Below the pieces are notes generated by a model. That model searched no databases. It saw nothing but the letters and a program-made list of their open reading frames with translations, and had not been told where the DNA came from. A program made the translations under genes and the position numbers. A stretch of 64,000 nucleotides of DNA, taken from positions 62,001-126,000 of the forward strand of contig NZ_LSZH01000011.1 of the NCBI RefSeq assembly GCF_001647545.1, written 5' to 3'. Source of the DNA: Acinetobacter sp. SFB (GTDB taxonomy: Bacteria > Pseudomonadota > Gammaproteobacteria > Pseudomonadales > Moraxellaceae). Positions 57,301-64,000 of this stretch are shown here, in pieces. How positions within the stretch are numbered: position 1 is the stretch's first letter; each line of letters opens with the position of its first letter.

Positions 57301-57815
57301 AAATGCTGGAAAAGGCGACCAAAGCTATTCAAAAAGGCAAAACCCCCAATTTTGATGCACCGTTATCATTAACGGCTGAAATTAATCTGCATATGCCTGC
57401 ATTGATTCCAGACGAGTATTTAGGTGATGTACACCAGCGTCTGATGTTTTATAAACGTATCAGTAATACCGATAGTCAGGAAAAACTCGATAATATCCGG
57501 ATGGAATTGATTGATCGTTTTGGAGTGCCACCCGAACCTGTGAAGCAATTATTTGCCGTGCATCAACTTCGCTTAAAAGCCGAGCAGTTGGGAATTACCA
57601 AGGTTGATATCAGTTCAAAAGGCGGTCATATCGAGTTTTCACCCGATACTCCGGTTCAAGCTATGAGCATTATTCAAATGATGCAAAAACATCCGACTTT
57701 TTTCCGTATGGATGGTGGTCAACGGTTAAAAATCATGGTGATGCTAGAAGATTATCAAAAAAGAATTCAGTTTATTTCTGATTTGCTGGCAAGTTTGTTA
57801 AAAGAAATTCACTGA
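54357..57815 (+). CDS. mfd: Transcription-repair coupling factor Mfd
   Basis: Superfamily 2 DNA translocase that pushes stalled RNA polymerase off damaged DNA and recruits UvrA. Seen are the UvrB-like N-terminal domains (DWEILPYDRLSPHQDIVSER), the RNAP-interacting domain (GAPVVHIDYGVGRYAGLVKL), Walker A LVCGDVGFGKTEVAMRA, the DEEHRFGV box, TLTATPIPRTLNMAFSGMRD and the TRG motif QLRGRVGRSHHQAYAYLL. The 1152 residues from the ATG before FQQEISQL are normal; an upstream in-frame ATG adds nine residues but lies at the probable transcription start. Confidence 0.96.
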   Translation: MFQQEISQLNLQQLKAGEKRWVGNLQGSSAALLFKEIAAQNKQLFIIVAKNNQHLGQLESELEFYGIKPTIFPDWEILPYDRLSPHQDIVSERLSILSNMPKQGVLLLSASTLVQRVAPTSWVLGEHFDIKVGQKFELEQQKLRLIQAGYHLVDTVYDHGEFAVRGSIMDIYASGQNSPIRIDLFDDEIESLKFFDPETQRTTQNLQQFSVLPAKEFPLKEGRATFRDRYAESFPNANPKKNPVYQDVLEGIASPGLEFYFPLFFNKEAMQTQSTLMAYLPRNGIVITDKHIDESLTSFWKDVVRRYEDRRHNVDHPILPPEEIFLQPNQVLEQLNHFARIIASSEEFVDKTGVLNLNTELPPRLPVDPKQEKPFSAVKKYIDAANHPVLLVAESAGRRETLKDALRAALGDIPNVENFAEFRKSLHAIAITSAPLDRGLVIPDHLTVISENQLYEHRVVQRRRKRQQEVSEEFLIRSLTELSIGAPVVHIDYGVGRYAGLVKLSIDEQDHEFLQLDYADAAKVYVPVTNLHLISRYSGGDPDLAPLHKLGTDAWNKAKRKALEQIHDVAAELLHIQARRQAKPGFSFELEQSPYMQFASGFAYEETLDQANAIEATLHDMQLAKPMDRLVCGDVGFGKTEVAMRAAFLAVQNNKQVAVLVPTTLLAQQHYESFRDRFADWPIQIEVMSRFGSNKTHVKTAEDLANGKVDIVIGTHKILQESIQFKNLGLMIVDEEHRFGVRDKERIKAMRADVDMLTLTATPIPRTLNMAFSGMRDLSIIATPPARRLAVKTFVQEHTTESIKEAILRELLRGGQVYFLHNEVDSIERAAQSIRELVPEARVAVAHGQMRERELEQVMQQFYHKEYNVLVCSTIIETGIDVPNANTILIERADKLGLAQLHQLRGRVGRSHHQAYAYLLVPSIKGLKGDAEKRLDAIQRASNLGAGFMLATEDLEIRGAGELLGEQQSGSMHAIGYSLYMEMLEKATKAIQKGKTPNFDAPLSLTAEINLHMPALIPDEYLGDVHQRLMFYKRISNTDSQEKLDNIRMELIDRFGVPPEPVKQLFAVHQLRLKAEQLGITKVDISSKGGHIEFSPDTPVQAMSIIQMMQKHPTFFRMDGGQRLKIMVMLEDYQKRIQFISDLLASLLKEIH

Positions 57816-58048
57816 TCAGAAAGTAAGTGTTTAAATAATGTGCATTCACAGCTTCATTTTCTCATGATTTAAGTTTTATCGCAAAGAAACACTTGAATTT
57901 TTAAAGAAATTTATTAAATTTATGAGCCTATAAATGTTCTATGCAAATAGTGAGTTATTTGTAATGAAACACATTGCATAGAATATTCACGTCTCATTGG
58001 ATGTGATAGTATTAGCCATCATTCTAATTTTGCATAATTTATAAAGAT
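57816..58048. other. Gap between mfd and HIT gene with a long inverted repeat
   Basis: Contains TTCTATGCAA (57937-57946) and its perfect complement TTGCATAGAA (57974-57983), 27 bases apart, about 65 bases before the HIT gene. It may be an operator or stem. No other feature is seen. Confidence 0.4.
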
Positions 58049-58483
58049 ATGTTTAGTTTGCATCCACAACTTGCTCAAGACACTTTTTTTGTAGGCGACT
58101 TTCCACTGTCAACATGTCGTTTAATGAATGATATGCAATTTCCGTGGCTCATATTAATTCCGCGTGTACCGGGTATTAGCGAATTATATGAATTAAGTCA
58201 GGCCGACCAAGAACAATTCCTACGCGAATCTAGCTGGTTATCAAGCCAATTGGCGCGTGTATTCCGTGCAGACAAAATGAATGTTGCTGCTTTAGGAAAT
58301 ATGGTTCCACAATTACATTTTCACCATGTCGTGCGTTACCAAAATGACGTGGCTTGGCCAAAACCAGTTTGGGGCACACCTGCTGTTCCGTATAGCAACG
58401 AAGTCCTTGCACATATGCGTCAAACTTTAATGCTTGCACTTCGCGGTCAGGGTGATATGCCATTTGACTGGCGTATGGACTAA
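58049..58483 (+). CDS. HIT-family nucleotide-binding hydrolase
   Basis: A histidine-triad protein of 144 residues: PQLHFHHVVRYQND is the triad, followed by AWPKPVWGTPAVPYS. FPWLILIPRVPGISELYELS corresponds to the family's N-terminal strand. This group of proteobacterial HIT proteins (HxHxHHVVR-type) is distinct from HinT; the substrate is unknown, probably a nucleoside phosphoramidate or dinucleotide. It is followed 66 bases later by the cyclase gene. Confidence 0.85.
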   Translation: MFSLHPQLAQDTFFVGDFPLSTCRLMNDMQFPWLILIPRVPGISELYELSQADQEQFLRESSWLSSQLARVFRADKMNVAALGNMVPQLHFHHVVRYQNDVAWPKPVWGTPAVPYSNEVLAHMRQTLMLALRGQGDMPFDWRMD

Positions 58484-58549
58484 TTCAAAGCAATTTAAAA
58501 AACTAGACAGGGAGTGTTTAGTGGGAATACTGGGACCAGGAGCGATTGA

Positions 58550-60013
58550 GTGCCATTAGACGACTGGGTTAGAAAAGAGCCGAGACAATTTGAATATTTT
58601 CATCGTTTGATGGGATATATCATGTTGGCTTTACTCATCATTGTCTATCATTACACATCTTCTGATACGCAATATCAGATCTATGTTCCTGTATTCTTGA
58701 TTTTTATCTTGTTGATAACCCCGAAGTTATCCAATGGGTTACTGTACCGTTATAATTCAAAAATAAAACGCAGTCTGTTCTTTCTAATTGATGTTGTTGT
58801 TATTTCAGTTATTTTATCTGCCATTCATTTAAACCTTGTACTGACTTTTCTTTCACTTTTTGCACTTCTGTATACTGCAATCAGTAATAAAATTTCATTT
58901 CTCATGGTGTCATTGGCGAGCTTGATTGGAGTCGCAATTTTTTATCTGTGCAATATTTTTATTTTTGGTTTTGGTGAGTATTTTGAACAGACTACAGGTG
59001 AATTAACTGTTCTGGGTTTCATTTGTCTCATTACTTATTTTGGTGTAGGAAGTTTTTACCAACGTAGTCAAATCCAGCATATTACAGATCGTAAAGCTTA
59101 TTATTATGAGCAAATGAATCGGTATATGGAGTTTGCCAATCAACTCAGCCGTTATGCACCGGTACAATTGTGGCAATCGATTATGAAAGGTGAGTCGGAA
59201 GCCAAAATTGAATATAAACGAAAAAAAATGACCATTTTCTTTTCAGATATTCAAGGTTTTACTGAGCTCTCTGAAACCCTTATCCCGGATGACTTGGCAT
59301 TCTTGCTAAATGACTATTTAAGTCATATGACAGAAATTGCGAAACAGTATGAAGCCACTGTTGATAAGTTTATGGGGGATGCGATTTTAATTTTCTTTGG
59401 TGATCCTATTTCTCAAGGTGTTGAGCAAGATGCAAAAACTTGTTTAGACATGGCAATTGAGATGCGTCAGCAAATGAAACTGTTAAGAGAGCGATGGATT
59501 AAAATGGGCTATCCAGCGTTACATATTCGTATGGGGATCAGTACCGGATACTGTCACGTTGGGAATTATGGCGCAGCTCATCGCATGGCATATACCATTG
59601 TTGGACGTGATGCAAATTTAGCTGCACGGTTACAAAGTGCGGCAGCAGTGGATGAAATTTTAGTTTCCGATGATACCTATAATTTGATTAAAAATGATTA
59701 TTTGTGTGCGCCTAAAGCACCGATTGAGCTTAAAGGTATTCAAGGACCAGTGAACACTTGGCAAGTGATGGAAAAATATACGTCGCGTAAATCGGATTAT
59801 CAGCGCTGGTTTGATTATGAGTATAAGGGCTTTCATTTATTGCTGAATCTGGATGAAGTTCAAAATTATGAATATCCAGAATTACTCAATGTTCTTGAAA
59901 AAATGATCAAGCGTATACAAAAACAGCAAAAAATGACCAATTCTCAAGGTATTGTCAAACTGAATCTAGAAGATGAAATCATCGAAGATCAGAAAGATGA
60001 ACAATATCACTAG
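58550..60013 (+). CDS. Membrane-bound class III adenylate cyclase
   Basis: An N-terminal region of about six membrane helices (residues 20-170, MASE2-like) is joined to a class III cyclase domain. Catalytic residues are complete: metal-binding Asp233 (FFSDIQGFTELSE) and Asp277 (KFMGDAILIF), adenine-selecting Lys273 and Thr349 (AYTIVG), and transition-state Asn356 and Arg360 (ANLAARLQ). Lys and Thr point to ATP, not GTP, as substrate. The build is like Pseudomonas aeruginosa CyaB, which feeds the cAMP receptor Vfr. The start is GTG, with AGGAG seven bases upstream. 487 residues. Confidence 0.88.
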   Translation: MPLDDWVRKEPRQFEYFHRLMGYIMLALLIIVYHYTSSDTQYQIYVPVFLIFILLITPKLSNGLLYRYNSKIKRSLFFLIDVVVISVILSAIHLNLVLTFLSLFALLYTAISNKISFLMVSLASLIGVAIFYLCNIFIFGFGEYFEQTTGELTVLGFICLITYFGVGSFYQRSQIQHITDRKAYYYEQMNRYMEFANQLSRYAPVQLWQSIMKGESEAKIEYKRKKMTIFFSDIQGFTELSETLIPDDLAFLLNDYLSHMTEIAKQYEATVDKFMGDAILIFFGDPISQGVEQDAKTCLDMAIEMRQQMKLLRERWIKMGYPALHIRMGISTGYCHVGNYGAAHRMAYTIVGRDANLAARLQSAAAVDEILVSDDTYNLIKNDYLCAPKAPIELKGIQGPVNTWQVMEKYTSRKSDYQRWFDYEYKGFHLLLNLDEVQNYEYPELLNVLEKMIKRIQKQQKMTNSQGIVKLNLEDEIIEDQKDEQYH

Positions 60014-60039
60014 ACATTATTGCTCTAGAATAAAATATT

Positions 60040-60066
60040 AAAAAACCACGCTTAGCGTGGTTTTTT
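60040..60066. terminator. Bidirectional terminator between the cyclase and fdx
   Basis: AAAAAACCACGC pairs perfectly with GCGTGGTTTTTT around a TTA loop, giving A/T runs in both directions. Confidence 0.92.
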
Positions 60067-60079
60067 AATTCTGCATCAA

Positions 60080-60418
60080 TTAATGATTTTCAGAAGCATG
60101 GTTGATTGTGTATTTAGGGATTTCAACTTCCAAATCTTCATCCACAATTTTAACCTGGCATGAAAGACGCGAGTCAGGTTCAAGCCCCCAAGCGCGATCA
60201 AGTAAGTCGGCTTCGACATCGGTCATTTCTTCCAGGCTGTCAAAACCTTTGCGAACAACAATATGACAAGTGGTACATGCACAAGACATGTCACATGCAT
60301 GCTCGATCTTGATGCCATTTTTTAATAGGCTTTCACAAAGATTTGCATTTGGTTCGACTTCAAACTCAGCACCAGTTGGGCAAATTTGCGCATGTGGAAG
60401 AACTTTAATACGTGGCAT
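60080..60418 (-). CDS. fdx: ISC-type [2Fe-2S] ferredoxin Fdx
   Basis: Electron donor for iron-sulphur cluster assembly. The cluster cysteines are in HACDMSCACTTCHIVV, with the fourth in RLSCQVKI. 112 residues, with PRIKVLPHAQICPTGAEFEV at the start as in other adrenodoxin-type Fdx proteins. Last gene of the ISC operon, 13 bases after hscA, sharing the terminator with the cyclase gene. Confidence 0.96.
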   Translation of the reverse strand: MPRIKVLPHAQICPTGAEFEVEPNANLCESLLKNGIKIEHACDMSCACTTCHIVVRKGFDSLEEMTDVEADLLDRAWGLEPDSRLSCQVKIVDEDLEVEIPKYTINHASENH

Positions 60419-60431
60419 AATTTTTACCTAT

Positions 60432-62294
60432 TTATTCGGGTGAGTTTGACCAGTCATCAAGTTGAGTACCTTTAAGCGCAGCATCGATATGTTGATTCAT
60501 ACGTGCGGCAGCAAAGGCATCGCTATGTATTTTAAGCTGTTCTACAGCCTGTTCAATCGCTTTGATATCAGTCGTCGATAATTGATTTTCAAGTTGAGCT
60601 TTGGCTTGCTCTAAAGCAACAAGTTGTTCAGTGTTAAGTAGGTTGGAATCTACTTTTAATGCTTGGGTCAGGGCTTCAAGTTCACGTTGTGCTTCAACTT
60701 TGGTTTCTTGCAAATGACGAAGATTTTTATCTTCTTCAGCAAATTTAAAACCTTCAATCAATAAGCGCTCAGTATCGGAATCGGATAAGCCATAAGAAGG
60801 CTTAATATCAATCTGCGCATGTACGCCAGAGGTGGTCTCTGTTGCTGAAACGGTCAGCAAGCCATCTGCATCGACTTGGAAAGTGACTTCAATACGTGCC
60901 TGACCTGCAGTCATCGGTGGAATGCCATGTAAGACAAAACGACCTAAACTACGGCAGTGTTCAACCAGATCACGTTCGCCTTGTACCACATGGATCAACA
61001 TTGCAGTTTGACCATCTTGATAAGTGGTGAACTCTTGGCGACGTGCAACTGGGATAGCAGTATTGCGTGAAATCAGGCGTTCAACCAAGCCACCCATGGT
61101 CTCTAAACCTAAAGAGAGTGGGGTCACATCCAGCAGTAACGAGCCATCTGTATTGTTACCAATCAACTGATCTGCAGTAATAGCAGCACCAATTGCAACC
61201 ACTTCATCGGGATTAATTGTACATAACGGTTCTTGATTGAACACATCGCGAACTGCTTTTTGTACTGCATATGAACGGGTTGAACCACCGACAAGAACGA
61301 CGTTTTGTATATCATCCAGTTCAAGCTTGGCATCACGCATCACGCGTTTACATACGCTAATTGTTTTATCTAAAGCAATTTTGATGATGTCTTCAAAGCT
61401 TGCACGATCTAAAGTTAAAACTTGATCTAGCGCTTGGAGCTCAACAGATTCTAACTCTGTTAATGCTTCTTTGGCCTTACGTGCAGCGACAATCAGATGA
61501 GCATGTTCTGAATTATTTAAAGCTTCAATATTGAGCTTTTTCTTCACCCACTTGACGATTAAACGGTCTAAATCGTCACCACCGAGGGCAGTATGACCAC
61601 CCGTCGCTAAAACTTCGAATACACCTTGGCTAAAACGCAAGATTGAAACGTCAAACGTACCGCCACCCAGGTCATAAATCACATAGTTGCGATCAGACGC
61701 TAAATTGCTTTCTTGATCTAGACCATAAGCCACCGCAGCAGCAGTCGGTTCATTCAGCAAACGTAGAACATTTAAACCGGCCAATTGGGCTGCATCACGA
61801 GTGGCTTGACGTTGAGCTTCATCAAAATAGGCTGGAACAGTAATCACTGCACCATTAATTGGATTTTGTAAGCTAGATTCAGCACGTTCTTTAAGTTGTT
61901 TTAAAATTTCAGCTGAAATTTCAACTGGGGTTTTACGCCCTTGGCTGGTTTCAAAAGCTGGCATTTGGTGATCTTCACCCACCAATGTATATGGGTGTTG
62001 AAATTTAATGTCCGCTTTTGAGCGACCCATAAAGCGCTTAACAGAAACAATGGTATTTTTAGGATCGCTGGTCATGAAGGCTTTTGCTTCATCACCATAT
62101 TGGGTTGCGTCATCTGCATAATGCACAATCGACGGAAGTAACACGCGACCTTGTTCATCGTTAAGAACTTTGGCTTTGCCTGATAAAACCGTAGCCACTA
62201 AAGAATGCGTTGTACCTAAATCGATACCAATGGCAATACGGTGTTCGTGGGGCGCACTTGATTGACCAGGTTCTGCAATTTGCAAGAGAGCCAT
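60432..62294 (-). CDS. hscA: Fe-S protein assembly chaperone HscA
   Basis: Specialised Hsp70 that works with HscB to release clusters from IscU. The ATPase domain begins [20 protein letters not shown] and has [20 protein letters not shown] and [19 protein letters not shown]. The substrate domain has [20 protein letters not shown]. The 620 residues match HscA rather than the longer DnaK. It follows hscB by 38 bases and precedes fdx. Confidence 0.97.
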   Translation of the reverse strand: MALLQIAEPGQSSAPHEHRIAIGIDLGTTHSLVATVLSGKAKVLNDEQGRVLLPSIVHYADDATQYGDEAKAFMTSDPKNTIVSVKRFMGRSKADIKFQHPYTLVGEDHQMPAFETSQGRKTPVEISAEILKQLKERAESSLQNPINGAVITVPAYFDEAQRQATRDAAQLAGLNVLRLLNEPTAAAVAYGLDQESNLASDRNYVIYDLGGGTFDVSILRFSQGVFEVLATGGHTALGGDDLDRLIVKWVKKKLNIEALNNSEHAHLIVAARKAKEALTELESVELQALDQVLTLDRASFEDIIKIALDKTISVCKRVMRDAKLELDDIQNVVLVGGSTRSYAVQKAVRDVFNQEPLCTINPDEVVAIGAAITADQLIGNNTDGSLLLDVTPLSLGLETMGGLVERLISRNTAIPVARRQEFTTYQDGQTAMLIHVVQGERDLVEHCRSLGRFVLHGIPPMTAGQARIEVTFQVDADGLLTVSATETTSGVHAQIDIKPSYGLSDSDTERLLIEGFKFAEEDKNLRHLQETKVEAQRELEALTQALKVDSNLLNTEQLVALEQAKAQLENQLSTTDIKAIEQAVEQLKIHSDAFAAARMNQHIDAALKGTQLDDWSNSPE

Positions 62295-62332
62295 TGTGTT
62301 ACATCCTTTGAACGTCTAAAAGTAAAAATAAA

Positions 62333-62848
62333 TTAAAAATCATCGTCAAGATCGAAAGAATCATCATCTAAAAAGCGATCTTCAGCTTTGTCGATATCCG
62401 CCATGACTTTTTGGAAGAAACGTAACTTACGCACTGTATCGCGCGCTTCAGTCCAGTCTTCTTCAGTGTAGTCAATTTTAAATTCACGAACCAAGCTGTC
62501 CATCCATTGTTGAACTTCTTGTTTAAGTGAAATCAAATCTTCGGCAGCGTGGGCTTCATCCAGCTGTTCACGAATTTCCAGCGCAGATTGTAAAAAATCA
62601 AAATCGCTGATGGACTGATCAAGCAGATGATCTTGTTTTTTTAACGAAAGCAGATATCCCGCACGACTATCAACTTGAGATAAAACTTTAAACGCCTGAT
62701 TAATTTCACTTGACTTGATCAATGCCTGATCTTTGTCTTCAGCTTTATCGGGGTGATATTGTTGCTGCAATTTTAAAAATTCATTTTTTAAAACTGCTAA
62801 ATCAATATCGAGTGCTACAGGAAGATTGAACAACTCAAAATGATTCAT
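62333..62848 (-). CDS. hscB: Fe-S assembly co-chaperone HscB
   Basis: J-protein partner of HscA. The N-terminal J-domain starts MNHFELFNLPVALDIDLAVL and carries the HPDK motif (QQYHPDKAEDKDQ); the C-terminal helical domain contacts IscU. 171 residues, close to E. coli HscB. It is separated from iscA by a 108-base gap containing a strong palindrome. Confidence 0.95.
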   Translation of the reverse strand: MNHFELFNLPVALDIDLAVLKNEFLKLQQQYHPDKAEDKDQALIKSSEINQAFKVLSQVDSRAGYLLSLKKQDHLLDQSISDFDFLQSALEIREQLDEAHAAEDLISLKQEVQQWMDSLVREFKIDYTEEDWTEARDTVRKLRFFQKVMADIDKAEDRFLDDDSFDLDDDF

Positions 62849-62900
62849 GGGAGATTTGATCCGCGAAAGTTCTATAAAAATAACTGCAAATATAAATGTA

Positions 62901-62931
62901 ATTAAAACAGTGTATTTTACACTGTTTTAAT
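62901..62931 (-). promoter_or_regulatory. Perfect 14-bp-armed palindrome between iscA and hscB
   Basis: ATTAAAACAGTGTA is followed by TTT and then its exact complement TACACTGTTTTAAT. In the transcript it makes a long hairpin ending in TTTTAATT. It could act as a partial terminator or an RNA-processing and stability element that lets the first isc genes be expressed more than the chaperones. Confidence 0.55.
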
Positions 62932-62956
62932 TTTTAAAAAGAATGGAAAGGGTTGA

Positions 62957-63277
62957 TTAAACCGTGAAAGATTCACCGCAACCACATTCACCTTTTTTAT
63001 TGGGGTTGTTAAATTCGAAGCCTTCGTTTAAGCCATTTTTCACATAGTCCATTTCCAAACCTTCTAGATAGACACTGCTTTTAGGATCAACGAAAACCTT
63101 AACACCAAACTGTTCAAAGGTTTGATCATGTGTATCAATTTCATCAACGAATTCGAGTACATATGCCAAGCCGGAACAGCCTGAAGTTTTCACGCCAACG
63201 CGAATGCCTTCACCCTTACCGCGATTTTTTAAGTAATTGCTGATATGAGTTGCAGCATTTTCAGTTAAATGAATCAT
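62957..63277 (-). CDS. iscA: Iron-sulphur cluster assembly protein IscA
   Basis: A-type carrier that passes Fe-S clusters to target proteins. The conserved cysteines are in [14 protein letters not shown] and the C-terminal [11 protein letters not shown]. The 106 residues match IscA. It is 37 bases after iscU. Confidence 0.96.
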   Translation of the reverse strand: MIHLTENAATHISNYLKNRGKGEGIRVGVKTSGCSGLAYVLEFVDEIDTHDQTFEQFGVKVFVDPKSSVYLEGLEMDYVKNGLNEGFEFNNPNKKGECGCGESFTV

Positions 63278-63314
63278 GAAAACTCCATTATTCCTTATTC
63301 AAAACTTAAAGCGA

Positions 63315-63701
63315 TTAAGCTTTAGCTTTTTTGCTGCGGTAGTCTTCAACAGCAGCTTTAATAGCATCTTCAGCAAGTACAGAACAGTGTATTTTTACTG
63401 GAGGAAGCGCGAGTTCAGTTGCAATATCAATGTTCTTGATTGCTTGTGCTTGGTCTAAGGTTTTACCTTTAAGCCATTCAGTCACCAGCGAACTTGAAGC
63501 AATAGCAGATCCGCAACCATAAGTTTTGAAACGTGCCTGTTCAATTACACCGTTGTCATCCACTTGAATTTGCAGACGCATAACGTCACCACAAGCGGGT
63601 GCACCGACCATACCTGTACCCACATTTTCAGCGTCTTTATCTAAAACACCAACATTACGGGGGTTTTCGTAATGATCAATTACTTTTTCACTATAAGCCA
63701 T
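63315..63701 (-). CDS. iscU: Fe-S cluster scaffold protein IscU
   Basis: Scaffold on which new clusters are built. The cluster cysteines are in VGAPACGDVMRLQI, TYGCGSAIASSS and KIHCSVLAEDAI, with the conserved Asp beside the first. The HscA-binding LPPVK motif is seen in ELALPPVKIHC. 128 residues, family length. Confidence 0.97.
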   Translation of the reverse strand: MAYSEKVIDHYENPRNVGVLDKDAENVGTGMVGAPACGDVMRLQIQVDDNGVIEQARFKTYGCGSAIASSSLVTEWLKGKTLDQAQAIKNIDIATELALPPVKIHCSVLAEDAIKAAVEDYRSKKAKA

Positions 63702-63749
63702 GATGCGTCTCCAAACCTCGGGGTCAGCCTTGATAAGAATTAATATGGG

Positions 63750-63778
63750 GGCATCTTACTGAAATTCTATAAGATGCC
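63750..63778 (-). promoter_or_regulatory. Hairpin between iscS and iscU
   Basis: GGCATCTTA pairs perfectly with TAAGATGCC across an 11-base loop, without a T run. It is more likely an RNA stability or processing stem inside the isc transcript than a terminator. Confidence 0.45.
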
Positions 63779-63787
63779 AAGAATAAA

Positions 63788-64000
63788 TTAGTGTTCAGCC
63801 CATTCGACTGTAGACAGATCCACGCCATCTTTGTACATATCCCAAAGAGGAGAAAGATCACGTAATTTTTGTACAGCAGCTTTGGTGACTTCTAGTACAT
63901 GGTCGATATCTTCTTCAGTGGTATATTTACCAAAACTGAAACGAATCGAACTGTGAGCAAGCTCATCAGACAGACCTAATGCACGAAGCACATAAGAAGG
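63788..64000 (-). CDS. iscS: Cysteine desulfurase IscS, C-terminal part
   Basis: The gene runs off the right edge; the last 70 codons are present. IscS takes sulphur from cysteine for Fe-S clusters and tRNA thiolation. The tail [40 protein letters not shown], and the terminal [19 protein letters not shown] follow IscS, including the C terminus that docks IscU. The catalytic Cys loop is just outside the window. First visible gene of the minus-strand ISC operon. Confidence 0.95.
   Translation of the reverse strand, partial: PSYVLRALGLSDELAHSSIRFSFGKYTTEEDIDHVLEVTKAAVQKLRDLSPLWDMYKDGVDLSTVEWAEH

Overview
The window looks like chromosomal core DNA of a gammaproteobacterium of the genus Acinetobacter (Moraxellaceae). 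It is A+T-rich, intergenic gaps are short and AT-rich, and the housekeeping proteins (RimO, PyrH, BamA, RecA, GlnS, Mfd, the ISC proteins) align from memory with gammaproteobacterial families. The gene order rimO / pyrH-frr-uppS-cdsA-dxr-rseP-bamA-skp-lpxD-fabZ-lpxA, with no lpxB after lpxA, supports this, as does a recA promoter without a recognisable LexA box. Species cannot be fixed from the sequence alone. No rRNA, tRNA, CRISPR array, intact insertion sequence or prophage was seen.

Layout. 1-13.3 kb: the 5' part of glnL (ntrB) on the minus strand, then rimO and a tightly packed plus-strand cell-envelope cluster running from UMP kinase and ribosome recycling through undecaprenyl and phospholipid precursors, the MEP pathway, site-2 protease RseP, outer-membrane protein assembly (BamA, Skp) and lipid A synthesis (LpxD, FabZ, LpxA), closed by a shared terminator. 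13.3-19.3 kb: a CpoB-like periplasmic protein, the 4.5S SRP RNA, recX and recA separated by a terminator, HSP15, a YrfG-like nucleotidase, CysQ and a histidine phosphatase. 19.3-27.5 kb is the most changeable part. It holds an StcE/TagA-like M66 metalloprotease lipoprotein interrupted by one in-frame stop, a META-domain lipoprotein, rpsT, a short plus-strand run (SDR, rraA, tandem GST-N protein) and a 0.8-kb heavily decayed lipoprotein pseudogene.

27.5-41 kb: a NarL-type two-component system preceded by unusual dyad repeats, the roxA-maf-DUF2237 run, pgk and fbaA (two glycolysis/gluconeogenesis genes about 0.6 kb apart with a small lipoprotein gene between), a DMT transporter, a nitroreductase, an HpaI-type aldolase, lpxH and ppiB. 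41-48 kb: glnS followed by single accessory genes (SRPBCC protein, LRAT-domain membrane protein, DUF2233 protein, FadL-like porin) and trmA. 48.6-54.2 kb: putA with a divergent Lrp-type regulator, then the fused remnants of putP and an aspartase gene that mark an old deletion. 54.3-64 kb: mfd, a HIT protein, a membrane class III adenylate cyclase, and the minus-strand ISC iron-sulphur operon (iscS-iscU-iscA-hscB-hscA-fdx), which runs off the right edge inside iscS.

No clearly new multi-gene system was found. The best leads are the split M66 protease, the dyad and alternative-hairpin region upstream of the orphan two-component system, and the putP/aspA double remnant next to an intact putA-lrp pair.
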